Shown piece after piece: positions 21,411-33,248 of a DNA stretch of 64,000 bases. Position 1 is the first letter of the stretch, and every line of letters starts with the position of its first letter. Both the position numbers and the translations under genes were made by a program. The stretch is from Acholoe squamosa (Eukaryota; Annelida; Polychaeta; Phyllodocida; Polynoidae). The DNA lies in the NCBI GenBank assembly GCA_949317995.1, contig OX439043.1, positions 57,057,339-57,121,338 of the forward strand. Direction: 5' to 3'. A model generated the notes under the pieces. That model worked only from the letters and a program-made list of their open reading frames with translations. It made no database searches and had not been told where the DNA came from.

Positions 21411-22500
21411 GACCTGAACGCTTTATTATCTATACCACATATTAAGAAGCGAACACATTATTTTTCTCAGCATTTTACTTGTGTTTATGAGAATATTGTG
21501 ATTAGAAAGAAAAAGACGTTGCAAGATTATCTTTCCTCAAGGTTCTGTTTAGACCCTGATTACCTTTGGGCAGCGAGTTTTTACTATATAGCTTTATACT
21601 GAGATAGTGACAGAATGATTAAGTTGCTATGAGAGAGGAGATATGAATATGTACTAATCTAAAGTTGAAGAGAGTTCAAGTAAAATGGTATATCATAATA
21701 TTCACATTTTTATCACAGCTCCGAAAACGGACTGCCATATAATCCCTCATTTTCTAAGGAGGAAGGAGGCGATGCTTGGAAATGTGACCAAATTGATTGC
21801 AATATTTTTTGCTATTGGCATTTTATGAACCACTGATCTCTTATTGATATTGATCTGTGAAGAAGGGAGGACCAAATGAGAAATATTGGCATGGAGGTGG
21901 TGGGATTCATATAGGAAAAAGGGGATGAAACATGATACAATGAAAAGCTGGTCAATAAAATTTGGGGAAGACTGTGAATCGGGTGAGTGAGATTTAGCAT
22001 GCATTCCCCAATTTGTAGTGAGAGGTATCAACATATATGAGGTCATGGGAGGTTTGGAAATTCATGATTTACCATGTCGATGTGATTTGGCGTTGTATAA
22101 GCCTCGGGACATGAGATCGGCGTTGTATGAGACTAGGAACAAATATATTGATCAATAATTATTTAAACCACCCCCTGCGATAATGCTAGGACCTTGATTC
22201 CATGGCCAATTTCGTGTTTATTTTTTCATATTTGGGTGAACTGATTTCATTATCAAATAGCCAACAATAAAATGAACAAATTTGATTGAAATTGAAAATG
22301 GACCAGTTAAGTAGGTCCATAAGTAAAAGAACAGTTTGATCTCATCTATTATTCAAACACTTGGTCCGTGTCCTATTAATGTAAATTCCTATCCGGAAGT
22401 ATAGCAAAAGGTCAAACTTCCCATCCCATGTGAACACAGCTTACACTACAGCTAGCCTGGAAAGACCCCCATCCCCTACCCCTAAGATACACACTCCAGA
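21411..22500. other. No recognised feature
   Basis: AT-rich sequence. Open frames of 99 codons or fewer are without motifs. Confidence 0.4.
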
Positions 22501-22795
22501 CATCCAGGAAAGTGATCATCAAAAATAATTAGAAGTAATAACAGAAGACTTGATTACAGTGGATCCCTCCTCAAGTCTGCAGCTGGAGATAACGTTAACA
22601 GATGGGGTCTTCTCTTTCAGCAGCCTTGCAGGCAGCAAGGGCGTGATGTCCTATCAGTGGCTCTATCTGTATAGATGATACCCTGGTCATGCACTGTGCT
22701 CCTCTAGGGACCAATAACGTTTGTCTCAATTGTCCTTGCCTCGATGCATGGCAGGAGTGCTGCCTTAGAAGTCGGTTGGCACGCTAGGATGGAAA
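22500..22795 (-). mobile_element. Dispersed repeat D, copy 3
   Basis: Closest to copy 1 on the left (TATCAGTGGCTCTATCTGTA, CTCCTCTAGGGACCAATA) and to copy 2 on the right (GCAGGAGTGCTGCCTTAGAA). No long open frame survives here. Confidence 0.55.
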
Positions 22796-22799
22796 TAAT

Positions 22800-23605
22800 G
22801 CTGAAATGGCTTTTATAGCACTTTACAACTCTGGTGAACTTCTGCACTCAGTACCATATTACAAGTAAAATGGCCATTTTGGAGTGATTTCTTATTTCTG
22901 AGATCCATTGTAAGTTTTATGTATTAAAACCTTCATCAGTCGAAAAAGAATTCTCAGAAGCAGAGTTCTGTTCTCTCGACTCCCTTTGTGAAAGGATGTA
23001 AACATTTCAATGATGTAAGTTGGAATGTGATTGATATACACCAAGAAATTTGATTTTTAAATCTTCAGGAGACTAACAAGATATGAATCTATGAATATCT
23101 ATACAGGATATTACATTGCAATACGTCTAAACACTGGAGGTATGTACAGATATTGGAATTTATATATTCAATCTGTAAACTGCCCTGCGGTCATCACTGA
23201 GGATATTAAGTGAAAAAATGATAATTCCTGGACCACATACTCCATTCATAACTATCTGATCAATAAATCAGGTCACAGTATGGAATTATTGGAGTCAGGA
23301 ACTAAACCAATTAGAAAGTTGCAATGGTTCTGTGGCTGTGGTCAGAGCGTCTTGATTAAGGTTTAACAATTTACTTGGTTCTAACTGAGGGCAATGCGTG
23401 CTTTAGCAGTTTTTCAAGAGCAATTTGTTATCTTTATTAATCATATCTGTTATGCCAAGAAAACCATTTTCATATCAGGGGACAACCTTTCATTAAACGT
23501 TTTTTAATGACCGATTATTAGAAGAACATTCTGTCTTTCATGGTTGCTTCATATGGGTATATTGCACCATTCATATAAAGTCGTTTTCTGCAGACCTTAT
23601 ATTGT
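22800..23605. other. No recognised feature
   Basis: Nothing supported was seen in this AT-rich stretch. Confidence 0.4.
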
Positions 23606-23608
23606 TGC

Positions 23609-24545
23609 TTATACCACAATTTTGGTACCTACAGTGCTGATATGAACATATCTGCCGTGCATTATATAGGTATATACCACCCATGTGCATTTATAGAGTT
23701 TTTGGTATATACTTTTTCGAGGTCAAGTTGGACTTGTAGGAGAATTGAACCCCGGCCGCAGTGGAGGTAGGCGGAAGCCTTAGCCATAGCGCCACACTGA
23801 ACGGTGATGAAATCCAATGCGAAAGTAAATAAAATCTAACCTGTGGTCCTAGTCCTATGTTTACACTCAGTTTTCGTCTTGATTCCAACCTTGTCATGTT
23901 ATAATATCAAAATCCCAAGAAGTATTCGATCCAAATATGAGGAATGTGTGCTAATTTTCTCCATTTTGTTCAATATAAATAAGAATCCAATGATTTTTCT
24001 ATCACAGTGCAGCCATTCCCACCCGCCTTGTCGTCTGACGAAATTGTGTCAGTGGCCCGGATGTGGATATAGGTCATCTTCTCGTCGTACGAGGAATACT
24101 CTGAAAATGTCAGACCGGCTTGAAAAATCCTTAGATTCTTCTATATTTTGAATATATTGGACAAAATAAGTATGGAGGGATCATCTAGACTATCTAAGGA
24201 TGTGTACCTTTTAATATCTCCACTTGTCATTGTTGGATTCGATATGGAAAGTGTGTGTAAACACAGCGGTACCACTCCCAGCAAGGAAAAATAACAATGG
24301 CTTCTCGCATAGTGAACCGGGGAGGATCGGTGGCACTTACAAAATGTCTTCTACAGATTTTATTCTTTGGATATCAGGTAAGAAATTAATACACAATGGA
24401 GAAATTAGTGGTATAAACTTAATAGGTCATTGATATCGGTGCCCACGGGCCCTACATTCTTAATATACCCTTGCTGCTGCGCGGCTCGGGTATATACAGA
24501 ATGTAGGACCCTAGGGCACTGATATCAATGATCTAGATATTAGGT
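23609..24545 (-). mobile_element. Element F, copy B: hairpin end plus tRNA-like boxes
   Basis: Inverted relative to copy A. The left end TTATACCACAATTTTGG and the right GTGGTATAAACTTAATAGG are the element ends. It keeps the tRNA-like segment on the minus strand (23755-23800; GGCGCTATGGCTAAGGCTTC, GGGGTTCAATTC). A hairpin at 24427-24535 pairs CATTGATATCGGTGCCC with GGGCACTGATATCAATG. Confidence 0.65.
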
Positions 24546-25512
24546 AAATGTGAGCCTATACCGGGTAGTCGCAAGGTGCAGGGGGATCAGTGCAATATAG
24601 TCATTGAAGTTCACATGAATGGTACCCAACTGCTTATTCATGGTCTGAGTCTATTATATAGAAAGGAAAAATACATCTTAACTTTTTTACTGAGGTACTG
24701 CTCCTTTCCAGTGTTGGGGCGCCATCCCCATCTGACAATACACACAACTGTCGAGAACAGCCTGGATTAATGGCTTCTTAATGATTTTACACTTCCAGAA
24801 TAGCCACAGTTGAATGTCTGTAGGCATGACTCTATCACCGAAATAAGCATGACTCATTAGCGTGAAATTCAAGAGTTGCTCAAGTTAGATTCGCATACTG
24901 AGATTTGAATGCCTAACAATAAATAGGCATCATTTTGAATTATTCACCCCACAATAACACTGTTGCCTTGTTATAATTATGGTATTCACTCACACAACAC
25001 AGCCTGAGACGCTTCACGTATAATTAGACAGTTTCACACTATTTCTGATATTGAACTTTTCGATGACTTTAATATGTTTCCCAATACAGAAAAACCACAG
25101 CGCATTTTGCACAATGAGTTTATCTCCCTTTATATATACCTGAAGCGTCGGTTGGTAATGGAATTTCTCATTTCTTCACTGAAGCAAACTTCAAGACCCT
25201 TTGTCACTCATAATTCATTGCAAATAACACATGATATGCAATTATAATCCTCCGTGGCCATTGGGTTTGTGTCAAAAGGGAAAATGACTTTGAGAAATGT
25301 GTTGCACTGTTTTGGGGTTTCTTTTTGTTGATGATTTTCTTCTTGTGGTGGCTTTGTTGTTTTGTTGTTGTTTTAATTTGTAGTTCTTCTCCCCCCCCTT
25401 CATTTGCTTTCCTCATACCACCGGATTTAACGTATAGTTAGCGTACCAGTTGATACCAGTATTGAGAACACTATATAGGAGGTAGAAGGCTACTTTTATC
25501 ACATTACAGTGC
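24546..25512. other. No recognised feature
   Basis: No repeat or coding match was noticed apart from short T- and GTT-rich tracts at 25300-25400. Confidence 0.4.
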
Positions 25513-25783
25513 AGTTTGAGTTGAGTTTTGAAAAGTTTTTATTGGCCATAACAATCATATACATATTACAAGTTTTTCGTGACGACCAATTAACTAGAAA
25601 ATACACAAACAAATGACAAATAATACATCACAGGAGGACAGGACGTTCACATCCTATTGATGAGAGGAAAAAATACAATCATGCATTAAAATATATAGAG
25701 TATCTAATTCATATGTTGCTAGCTGACAATTGACCGGCTACAATTAACACTTGCGGGTCTACATACAATATCAGTGCCGGGGT

Positions 25784-26800
25784 TCACTCATCATAGACTA
25801 CATTCTGTCTTTGTATTTCACTACAAAACTTTTCAATATCCTCCAATCTTTGACAGACTTCATCTACCTGATTCCATAGTTGAACTCCCCTATGCAGGGG
25901 ACTTTTCTCAAACAGTAAAGTGTTTGGTCTGTCACTTTTTAATTTCACCTTTGAGTTACTATGCAGTACTCCAGGCCCGTAGCCAGAGGGGGGGGGCTCA
26001 GGGGGCTCAAGCCCCCCCCCTAGGAAGCAAAATTATGCGGAGTTCCACCCTCCCAGATTTTCCTTTTGTTTTGTTTTTTTTTACTGCGGCACATTTTTTC
26101 TGAAAGGAGCAAAAATATTTCGATATGGGTGGGTGGAATTTGGACCTGAAAGGGCGGAACTCATCACGGGCATGAAAGGGGGACCTAATCACAGACATGA
26201 AAGAGGGGAACTTATCACAGCAAGTGGAACTAACAGGGGATCGGACCTGTAATCATCCATTTTGCATATTTTTTTTTCAAAGTTTTTCTAAGGGAGCATG
26301 CCCCCGGACCCCCCCCCCCCCAGCTTTGTCCCTGCGCTTTGCTTGTGATTTTTGCTGCTCCGCCACTCGAATATTTCTGTTGAGTTCCACCTAAATTATA
26401 CGAGCTCCCCCCCCCCCAACAGTTAAGTCTGGCTACGGGCCTGTACTCTCATAGGGCCCACCACATTATCTTCATGTCTAGATAACTTATACATTTTGAT
26501 AAGTAGGGACCTACCTGTACGTATCGTAAGTAGGCTGCATTTAGTATCATTATGGAGTTTCTCCCTGCTCATATCTCTAGGGTGCCTCACCCTAAGACAA
26601 CAGCGTAGACAATTATTTTCCCACGTCTGCATATATCTGCACTGAGTTTTGGTTAGACCACCCAAGATCACACTACGATAATCATAGTATGGAAGAATCA
26701 TTTGCTTGAAAAGTCTAACCGCTACAGGTATATCTAAAACCTTCCACACTTGTCTGAGTTTATAAAGTTTGATAATGTAATTATTTCCTGCTTTGAAATG
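25784..26800 (-). pseudogene. LINE pol C-terminal region, split by a DNA element
   Basis: The first part (from about 26800) contains FKQMILPYYDYRSVILGG followed by a KTQC and NNCLRCCL region, typical of the segment after RT in LINE pols (ILPxFDY...W). At 26444 the frame meets the nested element. Immediately beyond it, at 25971, the same frame resumes and runs 62 codons to TGA at 25784, with LHRGVQLWNQV, the usual 'RGxxLWN' ending of such proteins. Skipping the nested element and one copy of its 5-bp duplication keeps the frame open, so the ORF end was probably intact at the time of insertion. An upstream stop near 26815 marks the loss of the RT part. Confidence 0.75.
25972..26443. mobile_element. 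TIR element nested in the LINE (5-bp TACTC duplication)
   Basis: Inverted ends CAGGCCCGTAGCCAG and CTGGCTACGGGCCTG, with an exact TACTC on each side (25967-25971 and 26444-26448). The interior is rich in G and C runs. The CAGG..CGTAGCC terminal style is common among marine-invertebrate hAT-like MITEs, but a 5-bp duplication is shorter than the usual 8 bp. Confidence 0.8.
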
Positions 26801-26847
26801 ATAAAGGGCTAAAGTTCACTTCCCATTGACTTATTATAGGTTTAGTA

Positions 26848-27430
26848 GTTTACATAACGTTATGTAAACCACTCAGTGTTATGTAAACCACTTTTATGAG
26901 AAATTACCATGTGGAGTAAATGCAAAGGGTATGTTATTAGAAGGCTCGTCTGGACTCTTTATGAATTGTGTTTAAGAATATTATATATATAGAAGGCCTA
27001 GACAGGTAAATAATTAGCAATATACATAACAAACAGACAAAAATAGAGTGTGAGTGGTTTATGTGACGTTACGTAAACCACTCCCTTCTGGGGAGGAATA
27101 GGGGGGGTGGTTTACATAATGTCATGTAAACCACTATTTTGACAATATATCAGGAATATTCTGTCTTATAATAATGATAATCTGTCAAATGCCTATCAAT
27201 ATTTTGCATACATATTTTACTCCATACACTGGTGAGAAAGATACCTAAGTTAGGCTGTTTATTCATTACTTTATAAGCGTCACGTAAACCACTCTCTTAA
27301 AATTACAAACATTTTTCCCCAAGCTTTATGTACTCTATAAATTTTCTTTATATAAAACCACAGATTCAATCTTACATGTGCATCAGATAATATCATATCA
27401 GAAAATAGGCATGAATTATGTAAACCACTC
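26848..27430. repeat. Dispersed palindrome array, GTTTAC..ACGTT..GTAAAC
   Basis: Full palindromes at 26848-26869 (perfect, 22 bp), 27052-27083 (32 bp, two mismatched pairs) and 27107-27134 (28 bp, imperfect). Half-sites of the form TATGTAAACCACT or CACGTAAACCACT are at about 26879-26891, 27281-27294 and 27417-27430. The shared core is GTGGTTTAC..GTAAACCAC around ACGTT. Spacing is irregular (about 25-200 bp), so it is not a simple tandem repeat. The array occupies the place where the LINE RT domain should be. Confidence 0.8.
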
Positions 27431-27759
27431 AAAAGCTGTGGACATTTTTTATTTGAGCAAAATCCACAGAATAAAAATGATTGAAGGCCATCCTCACAAA
27501 GCTAAATACTTGATAATTTTATACAGGCTAAGAAATCCCTTTGTTAATTGCATTCCTAATACTTATATAGCCCTCTGATCAATGGATCAAAGGTGCAGAC
27601 ATGCCATTTTAGGGTACCTTTGATATTCACAGGCCAAATATAGAAATAAAATATGCCTGAACTACATGAAATTTATAGGAGAATTACAATTATGACCCTT
27701 GAAATGAATCCATGAGAAATGAATATGAGTATACCATATTCAAGTGCCTCCACAGTAGT

Positions 27760-28560
27760 TCAAAGTAAAGAAGACATCAATGCCAGGCTTAACTTGGAAT
27801 GCACCTCAAAATGTTTTGCCACATCATCACCAGTTAATTCTATGCCCATCTCATTATTCCAAAGTGTAATAACCGGACTTAGGGAAGAGCCCTTCCACAG
27901 GGTATTAAGATGTTTCCAAAACTGGCGCGGGTCAGTAGCAAATCGATTCAAATTTTCTACAACTTCAGTTCTAGCATTCCTTGCAATTGTATGCTTGATA
28001 TTTCTATCCAACACTCTCACTTCAGGTAGATAAGGGTTTTGTTGATTATTACGAAGGCGGCTCATTTTATTCAATAGCCTTCTCTTTCGTATCAACATAC
28101 GATTTACCTCACCAGAGTGGCCTTTAATTGGTCTTTCGGGAACTACAAAGCTTTTAACTGGATGGTGGGTATCCACATAACCAGTGATTTTATTTTCTAT
28201 TAGGCGTATATCTCTGATGGGTCTTTCAACTAACCTAGATATGTGCCAGTTCTCGGCTGCCATGGCAACAGATTGAGGACTATAGTTCTTATAACTACGC
28301 CCGGTAATTTTTTTTTTGGGGGGGGGTTTGATTTTCGATTGTTTTTTTACAACAAATATCGGCCTAAGATCCCCAATCAAATCTGAAATTACACCATTAG
28401 ATGTGTCATGGGGTGAATTCGTATAGACATGGTCTAAGGTGGATTTCCCTTTTGGATGGTAGTGGGTTGGTTTACTTGGCAAATACCTCTGGAGGCCATT
28501 TCTTAACACACTACTACTGCTGTCCTTTAAATCGTGGTGAGAACCTAACAATTTGGCCAT
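27760..28560 (-). pseudogene. LINE ORF2 fragment: end of endonuclease and linker
   Basis: A 266-codon minus-strand open frame beginning inside the ORF. The start contains STLDHVYTNSP and a degraded ISDLIGDLRPIFVV, equivalent to the LDHVYTN...SDHxPI end of apurinic-type LINE endonucleases. The catalytic His of SDHxP is replaced by Leu, as expected for a decaying copy. The rest is the basic linker (MLIRKRRLLNKMSRLR, RQFWKHLNTLWKG) that precedes RT. The frame stops before RT block 1. It lies upstream of the pol C-terminus at 25784-26800 on the same strand. Confidence 0.85.
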
Positions 28561-28604
28561 AACAGCACCATGAACTAGTAGTCCCTAATGTCTGCACCAG
28601 TACG

Positions 28605-28671
28605 ACTGCCCTACTATACCTTTTGTAATTACTGCATAGCTGCTAATCGTAGTGAGCAGTCGTAGGGCAGT
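28605..28671. repeat. Short inverted repeat
   Basis: ACTGCCCTAC (28605-28614) and GTAGGGCAGT (28662-28671) can form a 10-bp stem around a 47-nt loop. Confidence 0.5.
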
Positions 28672-28679
28672 TCCTATGA

Positions 28680-29310
28680 TAGCCTGGCTTATTCTTAGCA
28701 TTTTTAAATCCTAGTGGCTGCGTGTAGTCGTAGTACATTGAGAAATGGCCTCCAGCTTATTCCGTCTTGTGAATGACAACAATGTTTCGCTGGTTCTAAA
28801 CTGTGCATTTACATTTAAGTCCCTGAGAATCCACACCTCTCTATATTTTACTGCTCTGGACCTAATAATTTCACTCAGTTTTTTATAGCATGACTTAACG
28901 TTACCTCTGCATTGAACTCTCCGGATATTACAGTAGATATATAAATATTCTTGTCCATGCTTTAGTAGGCATATCTAAACTAAGTACGGTGTGGGTCATC
29001 TGATTATGGTATCTATATGTATTGGTGTTATGAAGAGATTATATATACATTGATGATCATCTCAAAGAGACTTCTTTATCAAAAACCTATCATATGTCTT
29101 CACTCTAAACCTTCTCCGACTAGAGATTAGACCATTCACCTGGCCTATACCGCTATGTGCACTACATCGACTGTGATCTTAAAACATCATTTGAACTAAC
29201 CTAATCCCCTCAAAGAGAAAGATACTTAGAACTTTCTCTTTCACCTTAGTGTAGCAGGTTTTACATTACATGCAAGCCCAGTGGTGTAAATCTACAGCCT
29301 TAGATCGTCA
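28680..29310. other. No recognised feature
   Basis: Single-copy-looking AT-rich sequence. Confidence 0.4.
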
Positions 29311-29324
29311 AGGGGTCGTCATAG

Positions 29325-29365
29325 GTGACGACTTTAGGTCGTCACTGACGACCTAAAGTCGTCAC
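29325..29365. repeat. Perfect 41-bp palindrome with GTCGTCA arms
   Basis: The arm GTGACGACTTTAGGTCGTCA, a single C, then its exact reverse complement. Each arm is itself nearly palindromic around CTTTAGG. More degraded copies of the unit lie on both sides (29306-29390), and a related diverged cluster occurs at 15346-15425 (GACCACTTTAGGTCATC, CTGACGACCTGAG). Confidence 0.9.
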
Positions 29366-29390
29366 TGTTGACCTTAAGTCGTCACTATAG

Positions 29391-30120
29391 CTGAGGGTAA
29401 AGGCTGTATTGTAATGTGTAGAAATTACATAATCCTAGCTTTGTCTTTCAAGACATTATTGGATTCGTTTTTAGATTATCCCCTTTTGATCCCATCCCCT
29501 CCCCCACACCACAGTGTTTATAAGGGATGCTCCCAGCTCACTATCATGGTTTCAGTCTGCATTATGCAGTACTGTGTGAGTGCACTCACCTACTTGCACT
29601 GTATGTTAGGGAGTCTCACTGAATAAGGAGTTATAATTTAACTGTATCCATGAGAGAGGTGTAGACCAGGATGATTCACCTTCTTCTCTACATTTCTACT
29701 CAAACATTTACATCTTTTTACAGGTAGATTCATATCAAATGATGCATTTATTCTGCTTTTCATAGCAGATTATAAAACATCATAAAAAATAATTATTTGG
29801 GGCAATGACTATCTAAAAATCCTAGCTGCCTATATCCTCCTAGTTCCTCCCTCTCCCAGCCCACCGAGCTTCCTATTGTCCCTCTCCATCACAATGTATA
29901 TCATAAAGGCTCGCCATATCTGTCTTATGATAAAGAAGGGGTGGGTGTGCAGGGGAAGGGCGAGTGGGGGGTACCATTTTCATCCACACAAAACAGGCGG
30001 TAATCAATATCCCTTGATGGCGGGACGATGACTTGTATCGGCTTCCCTTGTCAATGGATGATCTTGTGAAGGCATCCTTTGTGATTGGTTCCTTAAGCAA
30101 CACCTATAAAGATAGATAGG
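29391..30120. other. No recognised feature
   Basis: No repeat or coding structure was seen. Confidence 0.4.
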
Positions 30121-30190
30121 TGAGTGAGTGGGTGAGTAATAGATGTTTTACGCCATTTCGACAGCTAAGGTCATACTCATGGCGAAAGAT
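30121..30190 (-). mobile_element. SINE-1 fragment (3' part only)
   Basis: GAGTAATAGATGTTTTACGC and GACAGCTAAGGTCATACTCA match the reversed 3' part of SINE-1, preceded by GAGTGAGTGGGTGAG. The copy is 5' truncated, as is common after incomplete reverse transcription. Confidence 0.85.
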
Positions 30191-31695
30191 AGTCTACAGG
30201 AGGTGCAGTATTGAGGACGTGTATAATCCTGTGCCATACGGTGCAGACTAAAATACCGCCTCGGTATACTTGTATGAATTATCTAATATTGTATATACAC
30301 TGCAATTTATCATATTGTATTTTTCACCTATTTCCCTCTAGAACTTAGAAGGATACTGTATGGCCCTTTACTTTCAATACACACGTTAATCTTATAAGAT
30401 TATTTTAGTTAAACCCACGATTCAGAGAGAATATCTTACAGTAACACCTCTTGTACAAGCGCCTTATAGAATCTACCTGAACTCATACGGGGTGTGTCTC
30501 ATATGGGAGAACATCATACCTTAGAACAGTACCAACCTGATTAGAATGAAGCTCTAGCCATGCCTTAAAGCTTGTCGGCCCTTAACTCATGGTGTACCTT
30601 ATATAAATGTATGGGGTGTACCGTTTTCGCAAGGTATCATGGTGCAATAATAACCTTCCTTCAAGGTCTATATGAGGCGATATGGCGTTGATAAGTGACG
30701 ATTGGTACCACAGTAGGCAAAATTGAAACTGAAGCTAATATTTTCTCAGACCAACCTTTGAAAAATGGGTTTGCTGTTGTCCTTATAGGTAGAATAAAGC
30801 AAACACACAACTCGTGGGGCAGACACAGGCTGTACACTGTCAGCCCGCCACAAGGGTTTTATAGTAGAGTGCTTCTTATTCTGAAATACAGTAGTAGCTG
30901 CTGTAGGTACAAAACCAATGACCCGATGTGGATCCTGCTGTATGCACTACAACCGTATTTATAGCCTATTCACAATTGTGGCTGCGAGTGTATGTAACTA
31001 ACAAATGTATGTAACTAACAACTGTTAGTTACATTCTGTGCCGATCATTTTGGCTTTTTAATCTTTAAAATTGACTGGGAAATAAATGTTTTAGGGCTAA
31101 AAATTGCAGGGGTCTGACAAAAACCAGCATGGGCCTACTGTACCATTGGCGTGGTGTAGAAGGAGCGTAGCTTAAAACATATTATCTTATGTAAATAACT
31201 TCTTCCCGTAGAGATAGCATTGCATTGCTGATTGCCACACCCCCAGTGGCGTAACGTGTGCCGATCCACCACAGTGGCCGATCCACCACTGCAGCCTCAT
31301 TCCGTGCGCATGTAAACATTCAAAATGGCGGACCGCCGCTTGTACGGGGAACTATGGTACCGGATTTTGCTGATTTTTTTCTTATTTAAACCCTCTAAAA
31401 AACATAAAATAAAAAGAGAACTAAACTCCCCTGGTGTCCTCGGTGGCCAATCCACCCCTTGGGAGACCCCCCCCCTCGTGGTGGATCCGCCACCTCATAC
31501 ACCACGGTCATTTAGTTCTCTATATATTATTGTATGCCATGCCCATGGGTGTACAGGATGCAGTGCTTCAAATATAGGTTTTCCATATGCTTTGTTCTTA
31601 TAGCTGGATTATTGATGAGAATATCAATCCTGTAGGTCGCCATGATTTTTTTAGTTTCAGTTTTGAGTCACTTGCCATGGCTGCATCCATGCACC
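30191..31695. other. No confident feature
   Basis: Weak M2-like words occur near 30440-30630 (CTTGTACAAGCGCCTTATAG, TATGGGGTGTACCG). CAGTGGCGTAACG at 31242 could be the left end of an hAT-like element whose other end I could not find. GATCCACCAC is repeated at 31264-31290. Confidence 0.3.
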
Positions 31696-32118
31696 TAAGG
31701 GCCAAAACCCATTACCCGATTTTACAACAATCGGTACCATTATTGGCCAAATATTGTATGATACACATCAATATTGCACAGTTTGAGCTGATAGGGTGGT
31801 AGAATCTAGGAATAAGCAACCGATTCTATGGCCGATTGTGCAAAACACTGCCAATTCTTATTTTCATTTCCGATTTTAAAATATAAAACAAGTTAGAAAA
31901 TCCTTGTAGGGAATGTATTAGATTGTGCAAATATTTTCAAGGTAGTGCCATTCCTTTTCTGGAATATCTTTGCAGTAGCATTGATTTCCCACCGATTTGT
32001 ACCATCTAGCACAATGCTTGTCATTCTAAAGCCCTTCAATGGACGGTTCTGCAACCGATTTTGATGTGTATACTTATAACCGGCCAGTTTTACAATCGTC
32101 TAATGGGTTTAGACCCTA
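31696..32118. mobile_element. TIR element with CCGATT motifs, about 420 bp
   Basis: AGGGCCAAAACCCATTACCC at the left and a reversed AGGGTCTAAACCCATTAGAC at the right are inverted ends. CCGATT or its complement recurs about ten times inside (for example ACCGATTCTATGGCCGATTG). No target duplication was defined. Confidence 0.6.
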
Positions 32119-33245
32119 ACGGCATCAAAATATTCTAAAGTGGCATACCGCCCTTAACAACTAGTTGAAGAGAGATTCACAAGAATCTGTCCAACCCTGA
32201 GTAGCTAGTCCATGTTAAGTAGGCCTACTAGGGGAAATTCTATCCAAAAACATTTTTGGTAAAGGTTCAAAGCTATCTTAATGACGCCACATTGAGGCAG
32301 TGGGGAAAGAAATCTACATCGCCCTTATGAGGAATGTGCTTTCCCGTACTTAAACCATCGGACGTCTTGTTCTTCACCTGAAATAAATACAATTTTCTAC
32401 TTATGGTTAGGCCCTCACGGATATGTGTACTTTTTCAACTGAAGAGAGATTTCATAAGGTGGCCATATAGACATAAATCCTCCTGTTGTATGTAGATCTA
32501 TTATATTAGCATTCACTTTTATAACCACGACAATTAAGACACGTAAGGAATAAATGACTCTATAAATATTTACAGTGTATAGTATAAGGAATGGGGAAAG
32601 AAACACTGTGACATGACAGAGTGCTATGAGATATAAATGTGGTTAGGTCAGAGAATTGGATAGCATGAAATATGCATTTCTAAACATACGGTAGCATGAA
32701 AAAGGCATTTCTAAACATTGTACGACTGAAAACAGCCACTACGATTTGAATCCCTCAAAATTAGAGTGGTTGATCAGTTGTGTGCCATGACTGGTCTGTA
32801 CGCTCATCACTTAATATAGTATTTACATATGGTTTTGTAGGGCAGGAGGGTGTTACTCCTATAGTAAAAGGAAGAGCTGGCTAAAAATGCCCTCGTTTCC
32901 AGTCCTTTCTTTTCATGTAGCTAAAACTTGTCCCTTTTGTTGCTCACAAGTGGTCATTCAAGTATGGTGCTAAAAAAGGGGGATTTGAGTAGGTACCTAG
33001 TTGGAAGAAGTCAGTCAGTATAATAAACTATAGAGCGTGTGACATGAGTAGGTACCTGGTAGTGCTGCTCTCTCTGTTTTAAACAAGGCAGGTGACTTTC
33101 CAGACTGATGTGGTGAGTCCAAGTACTTTGGTGAAGCAGTGCACGACTTGTTTAGAAAGGAGGGCACATACTCACAGCTCCTTTTACAATAGGAGCAACA
33201 CCCTCCAGTCCTATCAGTGCACTAATTAGTAACCACTAGATGCAG
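32119..33245. other. No recognised feature
   Basis: A local duplication of GCATGAAA..GGCATTTCTAAACAT near 32663-32720 is the only structure noticed. TGAGTAGGTACCT also occurs twice (32985 and 33044). Confidence 0.4.
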
Positions 33246-33248
33246 GGC

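Larger units (their letters stand above)
25513..28560 (-). mobile_element. Broken minus-strand LINE, with nested insertions
   Basis: Minus-strand order: end of endonuclease and linker (28560-27760), about 0.9 kb of unrelated palindrome-bearing sequence, pol C-terminus (26800-26444, continued at 25971-25784), then a 3' UTR ending in CCAATAAAAACTTTTCAAAA near 25513. The RT domain is absent, so the middle was deleted or replaced. A DNA element at 25972-26443 interrupts the C-terminal coding region. Whether both coding pieces derive from one insertion is an inference from order, strand and spacing. Confidence 0.65.
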
